DNA from: Clostridia bacterium
GTDB taxonomy: Bacteria; Bacillota; Clostridia; Oscillospirales; CAG-272
DNA length: 61,790 nucleotides
Assembly (NCBI GenBank): GCA_017935065.1
Contig: JAGBIF010000004.1
Location: 1 to 61,790 of the forward strand
Direction: 5' to 3'
In this document: in pieces, positions 24,124-35,014 of the stretch
How positions within the stretch are numbered: position 1 is the first letter of the stretch
Layout of the letters: each line of letters begins with the position of its first letter
Program-made: the position numbers and the translations under genes
The notes under the pieces: generated by a model
What the model saw: only the letters and a program-made list of their open reading frames with translations
Told to the model about the DNA's origin: nothing
Database searches by the model: none

Positions 24124-25965
24124 ATGATAAGAAATGATTTAAGGAACGTTGCGATTATTGCGCACGTTGACCACGGTAAGACTACTCTCGTTGACGAAAT
24201 GCTTCGTCAGGGCGGCATTTACAGAGAAAATCAGGAAATGACGGACAGAGTTATGGACTCGGGCGACCTTGAGCGCGAGCGCGGCATAACCATTCTTGCC
24301 AAAAATACCGCTATACATTACAAGGGCACTAAGATAAACGTTGTTGACACCCCTGGTCACGCAGACTTCGGCGGTGAGGTTGAGCGTATTCTCAAGATGG
24401 TAAACGGTGTTATCCTTCTCGTCGATGCGGCAGAGGGACCTATGCCCCAGACGAGATTCGTGCTTGAGCGCGCGCTTGCTCTTAATCACAGAGTTATCGT
24501 AGTCGTCAATAAGATAGACCGCCCCGACGCGCGTCTTGATGAGATTGCCGACGAGGTCCTTGAGCTTCTTATCGAGCTTGACGCCTCTGACGAGCAGCTT
24601 GACTCGCCGATGCTCTTCTGCTCGGGCAGGGCGGGAACGGCATCCTTTGATCCCCACACCCCTGGCACCGACCTCACGCCTCTGCTTGATAAGATAGTAG
24701 AGTATATGCCCGCGCCCGAGGGTGATGAGGAGGAGCCGCTTCAGCTTCTCGTCTCGTCTATCGACTACAACGAGTTCGTCGGCAGAATAGGTATAGGAAG
24801 AATTGAGCGCGGCGTGCTTAAGCAGGGACAGGGCGTTGCCGTTTGCAACTATCACACCGAGGGCAAGTCAAAGCCCGCGAAGATAGTCTCAATATATCAG
24901 TTTGACGGTCTTAAGCGTGTCCCCGTAACCGAGGCAAAGGTCGGTGATATCGTATGCTTCTCGGGCTGTGAGGACATATCAATAGGCGATACCGTCTGCG
25001 CGCCGTCAAGAGTAGAGCCTCTTGAGTTCGTCAAGGTAGGCGAGCCTACAATGGAAATGACCTTCTCGGTAAACGATTCGCCCTTTGCGGGCAAGGAGGG
25101 TAAGTTCGTCACCTCGCGCCACCTTCGCGCAAGACTTTACCGTGAGCTTCTCAAGGACGTCTCGCTCCGCGTAAGCGACGGTGATACCACCGACAGCTTC
25201 AGGGTTGCAGGACGCGGTGAGATGCACCTCTCGATACTTATTGAGAATATGCGCCGCGAGGGCTATGAGCTCACCTGCTCAAACCCCAGAGTGCTTTACA
25301 AGGAAATAGACGGCGTCAAATGTGAGCCTATCGAGAACGTCATAATAGACGTGCCCGAGGCGTATATGGGCTCGGTTATGGAAAAGCTCGGCTCGCGTAA
25401 GGGTATTATGAACGATATGCAGCTTCACGGCTCACGCTATAAGCTCTTCTACACCATACCGACGAGATGCCTTTTCGGCTACCGTTCAGAGCTTCTTACC
25501 GACACGCGAGGCGAGGGAATTATATCCTCGATCTTCGCGGGCTATGAGCCATTCAAGGGCGAGATAAAGACACGCTTCACATCCTCGCTCGTTGCCTCGG
25601 AAACAGGCATCGCGACCACCTACGGACTGTTTAATTCACAGGACAGAGGACCTCTCTTTATCGGCCCTGCCACCCCCGTGTATTGCGGTATGATAGTCGG
25701 TGAAAACCCCAAGCCCGACGATATCGAGGTCAACGTCTGCAAGGAAAAGCACCTTACCGCGATCCGTTCCTCGGGCGCCGACGAGAAGCTTACTCTCATC
25801 ACCCCCGTACAGCTTTCGCTTGAGGAGGCGATAGAGTTTATCGCGGACGATGAGCTTATAGAGGTGACCCCCAAGAGCATAAGGCTCCGCAAGGCTATTC
25901 TCGACACCGCCCAGAGAAAGCGTATGCAGGCACAAAGACGCGCCGCGCTTAAAGAGAATAAGTAA
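24124..25965 (+). CDS. typA: Ribosome-associated GTPase TypA/BipA
   Basis: Translational GTPase of 613 residues involved in ribosome assembly and stress adaptation. G1 is AHVDHGKTTLVDEML, G2 lies in RERGITILAKN, G3 is VDTPGHADFGGEVE and G4 is VVNKIDR. EF-G-like domains follow, with the TypA-specific C-terminal domain including TAIRSSGADEKLTLITP. Length and order are normal for the family. A small XRE gene follows after 31 nt, with no terminator between them. Confidence 0.97.
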   Translation: MIRNDLRNVAIIAHVDHGKTTLVDEMLRQGGIYRENQEMTDRVMDSGDLERERGITILAKNTAIHYKGTKINVVDTPGHADFGGEVERILKMVNGVILLVDAAEGPMPQTRFVLERALALNHRVIVVVNKIDRPDARLDEIADEVLELLIELDASDEQLDSPMLFCSGRAGTASFDPHTPGTDLTPLLDKIVEYMPAPEGDEEEPLQLLVSSIDYNEFVGRIGIGRIERGVLKQGQGVAVCNYHTEGKSKPAKIVSIYQFDGLKRVPVTEAKVGDIVCFSGCEDISIGDTVCAPSRVEPLEFVKVGEPTMEMTFSVNDSPFAGKEGKFVTSRHLRARLYRELLKDVSLRVSDGDTTDSFRVAGRGEMHLSILIENMRREGYELTCSNPRVLYKEIDGVKCEPIENVIIDVPEAYMGSVMEKLGSRKGIMNDMQLHGSRYKLFYTIPTRCLFGYRSELLTDTRGEGIISSIFAGYEPFKGEIKTRFTSSLVASETGIATTYGLFNSQDRGPLFIGPATPVYCGMIVGENPKPDDIEVNVCKEKHLTAIRSSGADEKLTLITPVQLSLEEAIEFIADDELIEVTPKSIRLRKAILDTAQRKRMQAQRRAALKENK

Positions 25966-25996
25966 TTTCACTTGAACACCAGAGGGTAGGGATGTA

Positions 25997-26233
25997 ATGA
26001 AATTAAATGAAGCTATTATAAAACGCATAGAGGAAATCTGTGACGGCCTTGGAAGTAATATATGCGAGCTTTCCTTGCGTGGCGGGATGTCACCCTCGGC
26101 GATATACGATATTATTAAGGGTAGGACAAAATCCTCAAAGGTGATAACCGTTAAGCGATTTTGCGAGGGCGCGGGAATTACTCTCTCGGAATTCTTTGAT
26201 CGGGATTACTTCAATGATATAGAGGATGATTAA
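25997..26233 (+). CDS. Small XRE-type helix-turn-helix protein
   Basis: Protein of 78 residues, essentially one helix-turn-helix domain: NICELSLRGGMSPSAIYDII with a following KVITVKRFCEGAGITLSEFF. It resembles the protein encoded at 53031-53273, sharing the tail GITLSEFFD, and both are followed by near-identical terminators. It lies 31 nt after typA and may be read from the typA promoter. Targets unknown. Confidence 0.82.
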   Translation: MKLNEAIIKRIEEICDGLGSNICELSLRGGMSPSAIYDIIKGRTKSSKVITVKRFCEGAGITLSEFFDRDYFNDIEDD

Positions 26234-26240
26234 ATAATAG

Positions 26241-26280
26241 AAGACTGTCTCAAATGCGAAATTTGAGACAGTCTTTTTTA
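26241..26280. terminator. Terminator between convergent XRE and flippase genes
   Basis: Perfect 15-bp stem AAGACTGTCTCAAAT / ATTTGAGACAGTCTT with loop GCGAA, then six T on the plus strand. The core CTCAAATGCGAAATTTGAG recurs exactly in the terminator at 53281-53323. Confidence 0.9.
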
Positions 26281-27783
26281 TTCCTCGCGAACAAGCTTCA
26301 TTAGACGAATAAGCGTAGGGATTAGGCAGGCTATGATTGCTACAGCGGCGATAGCTCTTACAATAATTATATCTCTGCTAAGATAAAGAAGTGATGAAAT
26401 CACCGCGCAAAGCAGGGTGATTTGTAAACAACTAGCGTCATTTACAGGGCTATTACCGATAATTTTTCTTAACGAGAAGGAAAGCGTGAGATAGAGCGCT
26501 GTGTAGGATATTACAAGAGAAACAGCAGATACTATAATACCGCCTCTGCCTATCAGGACAAGATTTATCATAAGCGAAAGTGCGGCGGGGATGAGAGATA
26601 GCATAGAGGGAAGTCTTGCTTTTTTCGTGCATATAATTATCGCAAAGCAGCACCCTGATAAAAATAGTGGCAACGCCCCGAGCGAGACTGCGTAAACGAC
26701 ACCGATTGCCGTCTGATACCCGCTTGGCGCAAGAAGCCTGAAAAGCTCGGGGGAGGCTGTCAGAAGAAGCAATGATCCGAGAGGGATTATTTTCGAGAGC
26801 ATCCCTACAAGGCCTGAAATCTCGGCAGATTTTCCCGACTTAAACTTCCGTATTATCCATGGGGTGAGCGCCGCCCCCGCGCCCGAGGTTAGCATTGAAA
26901 TTCCCGAGCCAAGCGCCTGCGCCACACTGTATTCGGCAAGGCGTACACCGCCGAGCCTTGTCGCTATCACGACCTTGTCGAGTGACGATATCAGGCTTAC
27001 GGATATAAAATAGGGAAGTGTCGGAAGCGTTGTGGCAAGGATTATTTTTATATAATGAAGAATTCTCATCCTGTTAGCACCGACCGCCCCGCGCTTTTCG
27101 AGCGCGTCTTTGCAAGAGGGTGATGGCACACCCCCGCGCTTAAGCAATCCCACCGCACAGGGCAGAGCGAGAGCGACCAGCACCGCACTCAGGCAGAGGC
27201 ATCTCACTATGCCAAGCGAGGAGGCGCCCGCGCGTTTAAATAAAAGCAGAGATGTGGCGGGCGGTATCAGCGCTTCGGTAAGTGACAGCAGTGTAGGGAC
27301 ACGGTACCTGTAGCGGTATCGCGACTGCCCGTTATAAAGCAGGAGCGTCACTCTTGATACCGCACAAACAAGCAAGGCCGCTGGCAGTAGTAACGATTTC
27401 ACGCCTGAGGCTCTATAATAAAAATATGATGAGGGAAGCGACAAAAGCGCCGTGATGGTGACTACCGTAAGCAGAGCCGCGCGCAACAGGTCTCGCTCGC
27501 CCTCGCGGTTGTCAGAGAGAAGCGAAAACAGTACACCGCCCGAAAGCTCAAGCGAGCCGAGCGTTGAGATTATCCCGAGGGATGTTGTAAAGAGCGAGTA
27601 TTCGCCAAGCGCCTCTTTGGTCATAATTCGTGTAAATACGGGTGTCAGAAGAAAGGCTGTCAGACGGCAGAAAATCCCCGCCCCCGTATTCGCAAGGGAT
27701 GCAAGCGCGGGCAGCTTAAGGCGCGTGCCTCTGTGCCTCTTGTTAATACCGCAGGGACGTCCTTTGCGGTGTATAAGGTCCAT
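26278..27783 (-). CDS. Polysaccharide flippase (Wzx/MATE-like)
   Basis: Protein of 501 residues with about 12-14 membrane helices and the MOP-superfamily N-terminal pattern (LANTGAGIFCRLTAFLLTPVFTRIMT then EYSLFTTSLGIISTLGSLELS). This pattern is typical of oligosaccharide/teichoic-acid lipid flippases. No glycosyltransferase genes lie beside it, which is unusual for a Wzx protein, so its substrate cannot be inferred. AAGGAA about 9 nt upstream supports the start. Confidence 0.8.
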   Translation of the reverse strand: MDLIHRKGRPCGINKRHRGTRLKLPALASLANTGAGIFCRLTAFLLTPVFTRIMTKEALGEYSLFTTSLGIISTLGSLELSGGVLFSLLSDNREGERDLLRAALLTVVTITALLSLPSSYFYYRASGVKSLLLPAALLVCAVSRVTLLLYNGQSRYRYRYRVPTLLSLTEALIPPATSLLLFKRAGASSLGIVRCLCLSAVLVALALPCAVGLLKRGGVPSPSCKDALEKRGAVGANRMRILHYIKIILATTLPTLPYFISVSLISSLDKVVIATRLGGVRLAEYSVAQALGSGISMLTSGAGAALTPWIIRKFKSGKSAEISGLVGMLSKIIPLGSLLLLTASPELFRLLAPSGYQTAIGVVYAVSLGALPLFLSGCCFAIIICTKKARLPSMLSLIPAALSLMINLVLIGRGGIIVSAVSLVISYTALYLTLSFSLRKIIGNSPVNDASCLQITLLCAVISSLLYLSRDIIIVRAIAAVAIIACLIPTLIRLMKLVREE

Positions 27784-27976
27784 TTTTTATATTCCTTCGT
27801 TTTCGTTTAGTTTTTGCGCCCAGGACTTAGAATATGACGGGGAAAATTTACCGCGCGCAAGCTGTCTTTACTGTCAAATTTGACACCTTGACCTTCATTA
27901 TCCTGCAAAAATGCACCCTCTAATGTCATTTTTTTGAAAAAAATGCAATTTTCACGAAAAAATTTGCAAAACTCTA

Positions 27977-28006
27977 TTGATTTTTGTACCGTAACTGTGC
28001 TAAAAT
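27977..28006 (+). promoter_or_regulatory. Promoter of gdhA
   Basis: TTGATT (27977-27982), 18-bp spacer, TAAAAT (28001-28006), followed by GGAGG before the start codon. Confidence 0.6.
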
Positions 28007-28036
28007 AATGTATATTTATTTTTGGAGGAAACCAAT

Positions 28037-29386
28037 ATGTTTAAGTCAGAATACCTTAATGACCTCATGGCTCGCGTTGAGCGCAGAAATCCAGGTGAGC
28101 CCGAGTTCCACCAGACCGTGCGTGAGGTTCTTGAATCAATAGAGCCCGTGCTTGAGCAGCGCCCCCAGTATATCAAGGCAGGCGTTATCGAGAGACTCGT
28201 TGAGCCTGAGAGAATTATCAAGTTCAGAGTTCCGTGGGTAGACGATAACGGAAACGTTCAGGTAAACCGTGGCTACCGCATCCAGTTCAACAGTGCGATA
28301 GGTCCCTACAAGGGCGGTCTTCGCTTCCACCCCTCGGTAAACGAGAGCATTATCAAGTTCCTCGGCTTCGAGCAGACCTTCAAGAACTCGCTCACAGGTC
28401 TTCCTATGGGCGGCGGTAAGGGCGGTGCCGACTTCGATCCTCAGGGCAAGAGCGATGCAGAGGTTATGCGCTTCTGCCAGAGCTTTATGACCGAGCTTCA
28501 GAAGTACATAGGCGCAGATACCGACGTTCCCGCGGGTGATATCGGTGTTGGCGCAAGAGAGATAGGCTACCTCTTCGGTCAGTACAAGAGACTTCGCGAC
28601 GAGTTCACGGGCGTTCTTACAGGTAAGGGACTTCCTTACGGCGGTTCGCTCATCCGTCCTGAGGCGACAGGCTTCGGTGCGGTTTACTACTGCCAGGAAA
28701 TGCTTAACGACCTCGGTGAGGACGTTAAGGGCAAGACCTTCGCGGTTTCGGGCTTCGGTAACGTTGCCTGGGGTACGGTTATCAAGGTAACCGAGCTTGG
28801 CGGTAAGGTCGTAACCATTTCGGGACCTGACGGCTACATCTACGATAAGGACGGCATCAACACTCAGGAAAAGATCGACTTTATGGTTGAGATGCGCGCA
28901 TCCTGCCGTAACAGAGTAGAGGATTATGCGGATAAGTTCGGTGTTCCCTTCTTCAAGGGTGAGAAGCCTTGGGGTGTCAAGGTTGACGTAATTATGCCCT
29001 GCGCTACCCAGAATGAGGTAGGAATGAAGGAAGCAGAGCAGATCGTAGCAAACGGTGTTAAGTACTATGTTGAGGTATCCAATATGCCTACTACCAACGA
29101 GGCAGTTGCATATCTTATGGCAAACGGCGTTGTAGTTGCTCCCTCTAAGGCAGTAAACGCAGGCGGTGTTTCGGTATCGGGACTTGAGATGTCTCAGAAC
29201 TCTATGAGATACAGCTGGAGTGCTGAGGAGGTTGACGAGAAGCTCAAGGGCATTATGAAGAACATTTACAGAAGCTCTGTAAAGGCTGCCCGCGAGTTCG
29301 GTATGGAGGGCAACCTCGTTGCAGGCGCTAATATTGCAGGCTTCATCAAGGTTGCTGAGGCAATGCTCGCTCAGGGCTGTGTATAA
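28037..29386 (+). CDS. gdhA: Glutamate dehydrogenase, hexameric type
   Basis: Interconverts glutamate and 2-oxoglutarate plus ammonia. It has 449 residues from the ATG at 28037 with GGAGG about 8 nt upstream; the longer TTG start is not needed. Substrate-binding motifs are YKGGLRFHPSVN and the active-site lysine region PMGGGKGGADFDP. The nucleotide domain has VSGFGNVAWG. Length and motifs match the NADP-type (GdhA) family, although cofactor use cannot be proven. Single-gene transcription unit with its own terminator. Confidence 0.96.
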   Translation: MFKSEYLNDLMARVERRNPGEPEFHQTVREVLESIEPVLEQRPQYIKAGVIERLVEPERIIKFRVPWVDDNGNVQVNRGYRIQFNSAIGPYKGGLRFHPSVNESIIKFLGFEQTFKNSLTGLPMGGGKGGADFDPQGKSDAEVMRFCQSFMTELQKYIGADTDVPAGDIGVGAREIGYLFGQYKRLRDEFTGVLTGKGLPYGGSLIRPEATGFGAVYYCQEMLNDLGEDVKGKTFAVSGFGNVAWGTVIKVTELGGKVVTISGPDGYIYDKDGINTQEKIDFMVEMRASCRNRVEDYADKFGVPFFKGEKPWGVKVDVIMPCATQNEVGMKEAEQIVANGVKYYVEVSNMPTTNEAVAYLMANGVVVAPSKAVNAGGVSVSGLEMSQNSMRYSWSAEEVDEKLKGIMKNIYRSSVKAAREFGMEGNLVAGANIAGFIKVAEAMLAQGCV

Positions 29387-29446
29387 TAGCAGACGGCAGT
29401 AAAGCTTAAGATTTAATTTAAAAAATTACGCAAATATTATATAAAA

Positions 29447-29511
29447 ATGCGCCGACAGTAGCGTAAATACTCTCTTAGAGTATCAACGCCAAAGTTGGCG
29501 CATCTTTTTTT
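29447..29511 (+). terminator. Large terminator of gdhA
   Basis: Outer stem ATGCGCCGAC / GTTGGCGCAT enclosing an inner ATACTCT-ctt-AGAGTAT hairpin, followed by seven T. Confidence 0.85.
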
Positions 29512-29944
29512 ACTTGTCTTTTTTAAAAAGGATAAGTTTTTGCACATTCCTGAAAACAACGAAAAATTCGCCCCGCACCCGAAAGTACAAGGGAATTTCC
29601 TCAAAAAGTCATATTATATAAGCAAATATTTAATCACGAGCATTGTTTTTTTATATTCCTCGCATCCGTCGGCGTCTCTTTTGCGAATTTTAAATAATCC
29701 ACCGAGAAATACAGGGAACTCGGCTGAAATACGCTTGGACACACTCACAGAAAAATTTAGAAAACTCTTGTTTTATCAGTATAGTTTAAATCACGAAACC
29801 TTTGTTTTCTACCAAAAAATCAAAGCCCTTTTCTTGCTTTATACAGGAAAAATACAATTTATGGCTTAAAGCTCTTTTGAGGATTTAATAATATAAATTT
29901 ATTCTGCTATTCTAGATATTTTTTGATAATTTTTTCAAAAGCAC
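29512..29944. other. AT-rich intergenic stretch, nothing recognised
   Basis: About 430 nt between the gdhA terminator and the next promoter. An open frame (29495-29869) starts inside the terminator, lacks a ribosome site and has no protein-like pattern, so it is not called. Confidence 0.6.
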
Positions 29945-29973
29945 TTGACAAGTGTACTTGTCAATGATATAAT
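29945..29973 (+). promoter_or_regulatory. Consensus promoter containing a 20-bp palindromic operator
   Basis: TTGACA (29945-29950), 17-bp spacer, TATAAT (29968-29973). A perfect palindrome TTGACAAGTGTACTTGTCAA occupies 29945-29964, covering the -35 box and most of the spacer. A second inverted repeat, TGCCAA/TTGGCA, lies in the leader just before the ribosome site. Confidence 0.85.
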
Positions 29974-30011
29974 GCTATTGCCAATAAAACTTGGCAGAGG
30001 AGGTTTGATTT

Positions 30012-30347
30012 ATGAATAATAAGGACATTTTGGAAATGGCTCAAAAGGAATATAGGCACACAGATGAGATGTATAATCATCTATATCGTAGGGGCTCACA
30101 GCTTGCGATGACCGTCGGCTTGTGTATATGCGTTATCGGATTGATCGTTGATCTTGTTCTGAATGCTAAAATAACAGCTTTAGGTTATTTTATGGTAATT
30201 ACTCAGTCGGGTATGCAGGCTACGTTATACGGCTTTCTTGCAATTAAATATAAGAGACGTGCGGAAATAACCTGTTCTATCTTGAATTTTGTTAGTTTGA
30301 TTTTATTTATAATTTGCTTGATTATATATTTGCTTAAATTAGTTTAA
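30012..30347 (+). CDS. Small membrane protein, DUF6442-like
   Basis: Protein of 111 residues beginning MNNKDILEMAQKE and carrying three or four hydrophobic helices (about 32-52, 56-70, 74-85 and 90-110). It resembles DUF6442 membrane proteins, which occur next to small XRE regulators in Bacillota. The GGAGG ribosome site is well placed. It is probably co-transcribed with the XRE gene 28 nt downstream under a palindrome-bearing promoter. Function unknown. Confidence 0.72.
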   Translation: MNNKDILEMAQKEYRHTDEMYNHLYRRGSQLAMTVGLCICVIGLIVDLVLNAKITALGYFMVITQSGMQATLYGFLAIKYKRRAEITCSILNFVSLILFIICLIIYLLKLV

Positions 30348-30375
30348 TTTGTTACTGTGAGGCTAAGAATGGGAT

Positions 30376-30582
30376 ATGGATGATAAGCTTATATTAAAAA
30401 ACAACTTAGCTAAGAGGCGAATGGAAAAGGGGTTATCTCAAGCAAAGCTTGCCGAGCTTGTGGGAGTATCAAGAAATACAATAAGCTCGATAGAAACAGG
30501 GCAGTTTTGTCCGACTGCAAGGCTTGCTTTGATACTTTGTATTGCGCTTGAAATCAGCTTTGAGGATTTATTCTATTTCTGA
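30376..30582 (+). CDS. Small XRE regulator
   Basis: Protein of 68 residues, a minimal helix-turn-helix: KRRMEKGLSQAKLAELVGVSRNTISSIETGQ, ending FEDLFYF. It is the compact YgzD/YozG-like type. It most likely binds the 20-bp palindrome at 29945-29964 and represses its own two-gene operon. The ribosome site is modest (GTGAGG about 13 nt upstream, or GGGAT closer). Confidence 0.85.
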   Translation: MDDKLILKNNLAKRRMEKGLSQAKLAELVGVSRNTISSIETGQFCPTARLALILCIALEISFEDLFYF

Positions 30583-30601
30583 TAATTTGATTTTAATTAA
30601 G

Positions 30602-30647
30602 AAAACGGGAAAACATTTTGGCGTAGGCCAATTTGTTTTCCCGTTTT
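30602..30647. terminator. Shared terminator of the XRE operon and atp operon
   Basis: 14-bp stem AAAACGGGAAAACA / TGTTTTCCCGTTTT with an inner TTGGC/GCCAA pairing. It lies between convergent genes and has A/T flanks on both sides. Confidence 0.8.
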
Positions 30648-30675
30648 GCTTATGACATTGCTACATTTATTAAAA

Positions 30676-31080
30676 TTACTTTTCTCTTGCTATTCTTATT
30701 CTTGACACCGCGCGGTTGAGCCTTGCTCTGGCAAGCCTTTCGTCACGCGCATCCTTTGCCGAGGAAAGCTCTTTTTTTGCGCGTTCCTCTGCGCGAAGGG
30801 CGCGCTCAAGGTCGATATCCTCTTTGTACTCAAAGGTGACCGCCGAAAGCGTGACCTCGCCGTTTTGCACCGTCAGAAAGCCGCCGCTGGATGCCGCCGT
30901 ACGCACCGTGCCATCGGGGAGCTCAAGCTTTACTCGGCCTGTGCCGAGAGCTGCGAGATAATCCGCGTGTCTTGCGAGAATTTGTACCTCGCCCTCGTCG
31001 GTGGTGGCGATAATGCTTACCGCCTCGCCCTCGTAGGCTATGCCGTCGGGTGTCATTACTGTAAGCTTGAAAGGTGTCAT
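30676..31080 (-). CDS. atpC: ATP synthase epsilon subunit
   Basis: Protein of 134 residues, part of the central stalk of F1. It begins FKLTVMTPDGIAYEGEAVSI, has TDEGEVQILARHADYLAAL, and ends with the two-helix domain (SKDARDERLARARLNRA-like). Last gene of the atp operon, 16 nt after atpD. Confidence 0.95.
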   Translation of the reverse strand: MTPFKLTVMTPDGIAYEGEAVSIIATTDEGEVQILARHADYLAALGTGRVKLELPDGTVRTAASSGGFLTVQNGEVTLSAVTFEYKEDIDLERALRAEERAKKELSSAKDARDERLARARLNRAVSRIRIAREK

Positions 31081-31096
31081 TCTGCACCCCCTCTGC

Positions 31097-32491
<1,395 letters not shown>

Positions 32492-32519
32492 TTATTATGA
32501 AAAGTCCTTTCTTTTCGTA

Positions 32520-33365
32520 CTAGAGTGCCTCGGCACCCGATACGATTTCGGTAATTTCCTGTGTAATAACCGCCTGTCTTGCGCGGTTGAATTTCAGCGT
32601 AAGCTCGCCAATCATTTCCTCTGCATTCTTGTTTGCCGAGTTCATCGCGGTGCGCCTTGACGCGCACTCTGATGCGTATGCGCTGGCTATTGCCGAGTGA
32701 AGCGCGCCGCCAAGATAAAGAGGCAGGATCTTGTCCATCATCAAAGAGGGGTCGCCCTCAAAAATAGGCGAGGGTGCATCCTTCTCATCGGCATTCTTGC
32801 CGAGGGGCAAAAGCTCGCTTACCTTGGGTGTCTGCACCATCATCGAAACGAAGTCGGTGTAAAGAAGCACCACTCTTGTAATATCGCCCCTTGTATATGC
32901 CTCGCATATGCCTGTGGCAAGCGTCATACAATCGCCGACGCCAGCATCGGCAACGTAGTCAATAGCGCCAAGCGGACATTCGTAGCCGTGTCTTGCGATA
33001 AAATCGCGTGCCTTCTTGCCGACGGGCAGAAATACTGAGCTACCCTCGGGGGCTATGGAGCGAAGCAGCTTCGTGATATTGCTGTTATATCCGCCCGCAA
33101 GTCCTCTGTCACCCGCGATAACTATAAACAGGGTTTTTCCCGCGTCACTGCTCTGACACCACACGCTGTCGCGAAGCTCGGAGGCGGAGGTTATTGAATT
33201 CATAAGCGAGAGAAGCTGTCTCATATAGGGAAGGGTGCGCTCGGCGCGGAGCTTTGCCTGGCGAAGCTTTGAGGTCGCCACAAGCTCCATAGCCTTGGTT
33301 ATCTGCATCGTACCCTGAACGCTCTTTATTCTCGACTTAATATCGTTCATTGATGCACCTGCCAT
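32520..33365 (-). CDS. atpG: ATP synthase gamma subunit
   Basis: Rotor shaft of F1, 281 residues. N-terminal helix IKSRIKSVQGTMQITKAMELVATSKL and C-terminal helix with NANKNAEEMIGELTLKFNRARQAVITQEITEIV in pattern; the middle is the Rossmann-like domain. GGAGG 8 nt upstream supports the ATG at 33365 rather than the internal one five codons later. Confidence 0.96.
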   Translation of the reverse strand: MAGASMNDIKSRIKSVQGTMQITKAMELVATSKLRQAKLRAERTLPYMRQLLSLMNSITSASELRDSVWCQSSDAGKTLFIVIAGDRGLAGGYNSNITKLLRSIAPEGSSVFLPVGKKARDFIARHGYECPLGAIDYVADAGVGDCMTLATGICEAYTRGDITRVVLLYTDFVSMMVQTPKVSELLPLGKNADEKDAPSPIFEGDPSLMMDKILPLYLGGALHSAIASAYASECASRRTAMNSANKNAEEMIGELTLKFNRARQAVITQEITEIVSGAEAL

Positions 33366-33466
33366 AGATGCACCTCCTTAATTCTAAATCTTAATGCTTA
33401 AGACCGCTTCGGAATAAGCTTCCAAAGCAGAGTTATTTGATAATAATTATTTACAAATACAAGCGA

Positions 33467-34981
33467 TTATTCCTTGCCGAGGAACTTATCACGACAGGTA
33501 ATAATAGCATCTTTGAGTGCGGCCTCCGCATCGTTATCAAGCTTGCCTGTCTCAATAATGGGGGCAAGCACGTCGGGGCGCACGCCTGTGAGGTATTCGT
33601 AAAGCTCGCGCTCGAAGTCCTTGATATCCTCAACCTTAACCTCGCGAAGAAGATCGTTTACAACGGCGAAGATGATAGCTACCTGAAGCTCAACTCTGAT
33701 AGGCGAGTTTCTGTCTTGCTTAAGCACCTCAATGATACGCTTACCCTGCTCAAGCCTTGCCATAGTGTCCGCGTCAAGGTCGGAGCCGAACTGCGCGAAG
33801 CCCGCAAGCTCGCGGTACTGCGAGTAGAGAAGCTTAAGGGTACCCGATACCTTCTTCATCGCCTTTATCTGCGCGTTACCGCCGACACGCGAAACCGAAA
33901 TACCAGGGGATACCGCAGGTCTTACGCCCGAGTGGAAAAGCTCGCTCTCAAGGAATATCTGACCGTCGGTAATAGAAATTACGTTAGTAGGGATGTATGC
34001 CGATACGTCACCCGCCTGCGTCTCAATTATGGGAAGCGCCGTAAGCGAGCCACCGCCGTACTCGGGCGAGAGCCTTGCCGCACGCTCGAGAAGTCTTGAG
34101 TGCAGGTAGAATACGTCACCTGGGTATGCCTCACGGCCCGGGGGACGTCTGATAAGAAGCGACAGTGCGCGGTAGGCAACCGCGTGCTTGGACAAATCAT
34201 CGTAAATGATAAGCACGTCGCGCCCCTTATCCATAAAGTACTCACCCATAGCACAGCCCGAGTAGGGTGCGATATACTGAAGGGGAGCCGACTCGGATGC
34301 CGTAGCGGATACTACTATGGTATAGTCCATAGCGCCGTTTTTGTAAAGGGTATCAACGACGTTCGTTACCGTGGACTGCTTCTGTCCTATCGCAACGTAA
34401 ATACAAATAACGTCCTTGCCCTTCTGGTTTATAATTGTATCGGTAGCAATAACCGTCTTACCCGTCTGTCTGTCGCCTATGATAAGCTCACGCTGACCGC
34501 GGCCGATAGGTATCATCGAGTCAATAGCCTTGATACCCGTCTGAAGGGGCACCGAAACCGACTGACGCTCGATAATTCCGTATGCGCGACGCTCGATGGG
34601 GCAGAACTCTTCTGCCTCAATGGGGCCCTTGGCGTCAATAGGCTGACCGAGAGCGTTTACAACTCTGCCGATAAGCCCCTCGCCGACGGGAACCGATACG
34701 ACCTTGCCCGTACGCTTTACAAGCGAGCCCTCGGATATTCCGACGTCGTTACCGAGAAGCACCGCGCTGACGAAGCCCTCCTCGAGGTTGAGCGCCATAC
34801 CGTAGGTGCCGTTGGTAAATTCAAGCAGCTCGTTTGCGCGGCACTTGTCAAGCCCGTGCACACGCGAGATACCGTCACCGACGGATATTACGTAGCCTAC
34901 CTCATCTTCCTCGGTCCTTTTCGAGTAATTGCGGATCTGCTCTTTGATAATCTTGCTGATATCTTCAATTTTTGACTGCAT
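33467..34981 (-). CDS. atpA: ATP synthase alpha subunit
   Basis: Non-catalytic nucleotide-binding subunit of F1, 504 residues. P-loop [15 protein letters not shown] near residue 169, [16 protein letters not shown], and the [24 protein letters not shown] segment (typical alpha). Normal length. Confidence 0.98.
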   Translation of the reverse strand: MQSKIEDISKIIKEQIRNYSKRTEEDEVGYVISVGDGISRVHGLDKCRANELLEFTNGTYGMALNLEEGFVSAVLLGNDVGISEGSLVKRTGKVVSVPVGEGLIGRVVNALGQPIDAKGPIEAEEFCPIERRAYGIIERQSVSVPLQTGIKAIDSMIPIGRGQRELIIGDRQTGKTVIATDTIINQKGKDVICIYVAIGQKQSTVTNVVDTLYKNGAMDYTIVVSATASESAPLQYIAPYSGCAMGEYFMDKGRDVLIIYDDLSKHAVAYRALSLLIRRPPGREAYPGDVFYLHSRLLERAARLSPEYGGGSLTALPIIETQAGDVSAYIPTNVISITDGQIFLESELFHSGVRPAVSPGISVSRVGGNAQIKAMKKVSGTLKLLYSQYRELAGFAQFGSDLDADTMARLEQGKRIIEVLKQDRNSPIRVELQVAIIFAVVNDLLREVKVEDIKDFERELYEYLTGVRPDVLAPIIETGKLDNDAEAALKDAIITCRDKFLGKE

Positions 34982-35014
34982 TATGTCACCGCTTTCAAGT
35001 GGATTTTTACCGTA

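Noticed and set aside
29495-29869. 124-codon open frame after gdhA
   Set aside because: Begins inside the gdhA terminator, lacks a ribosome site and has random composition.
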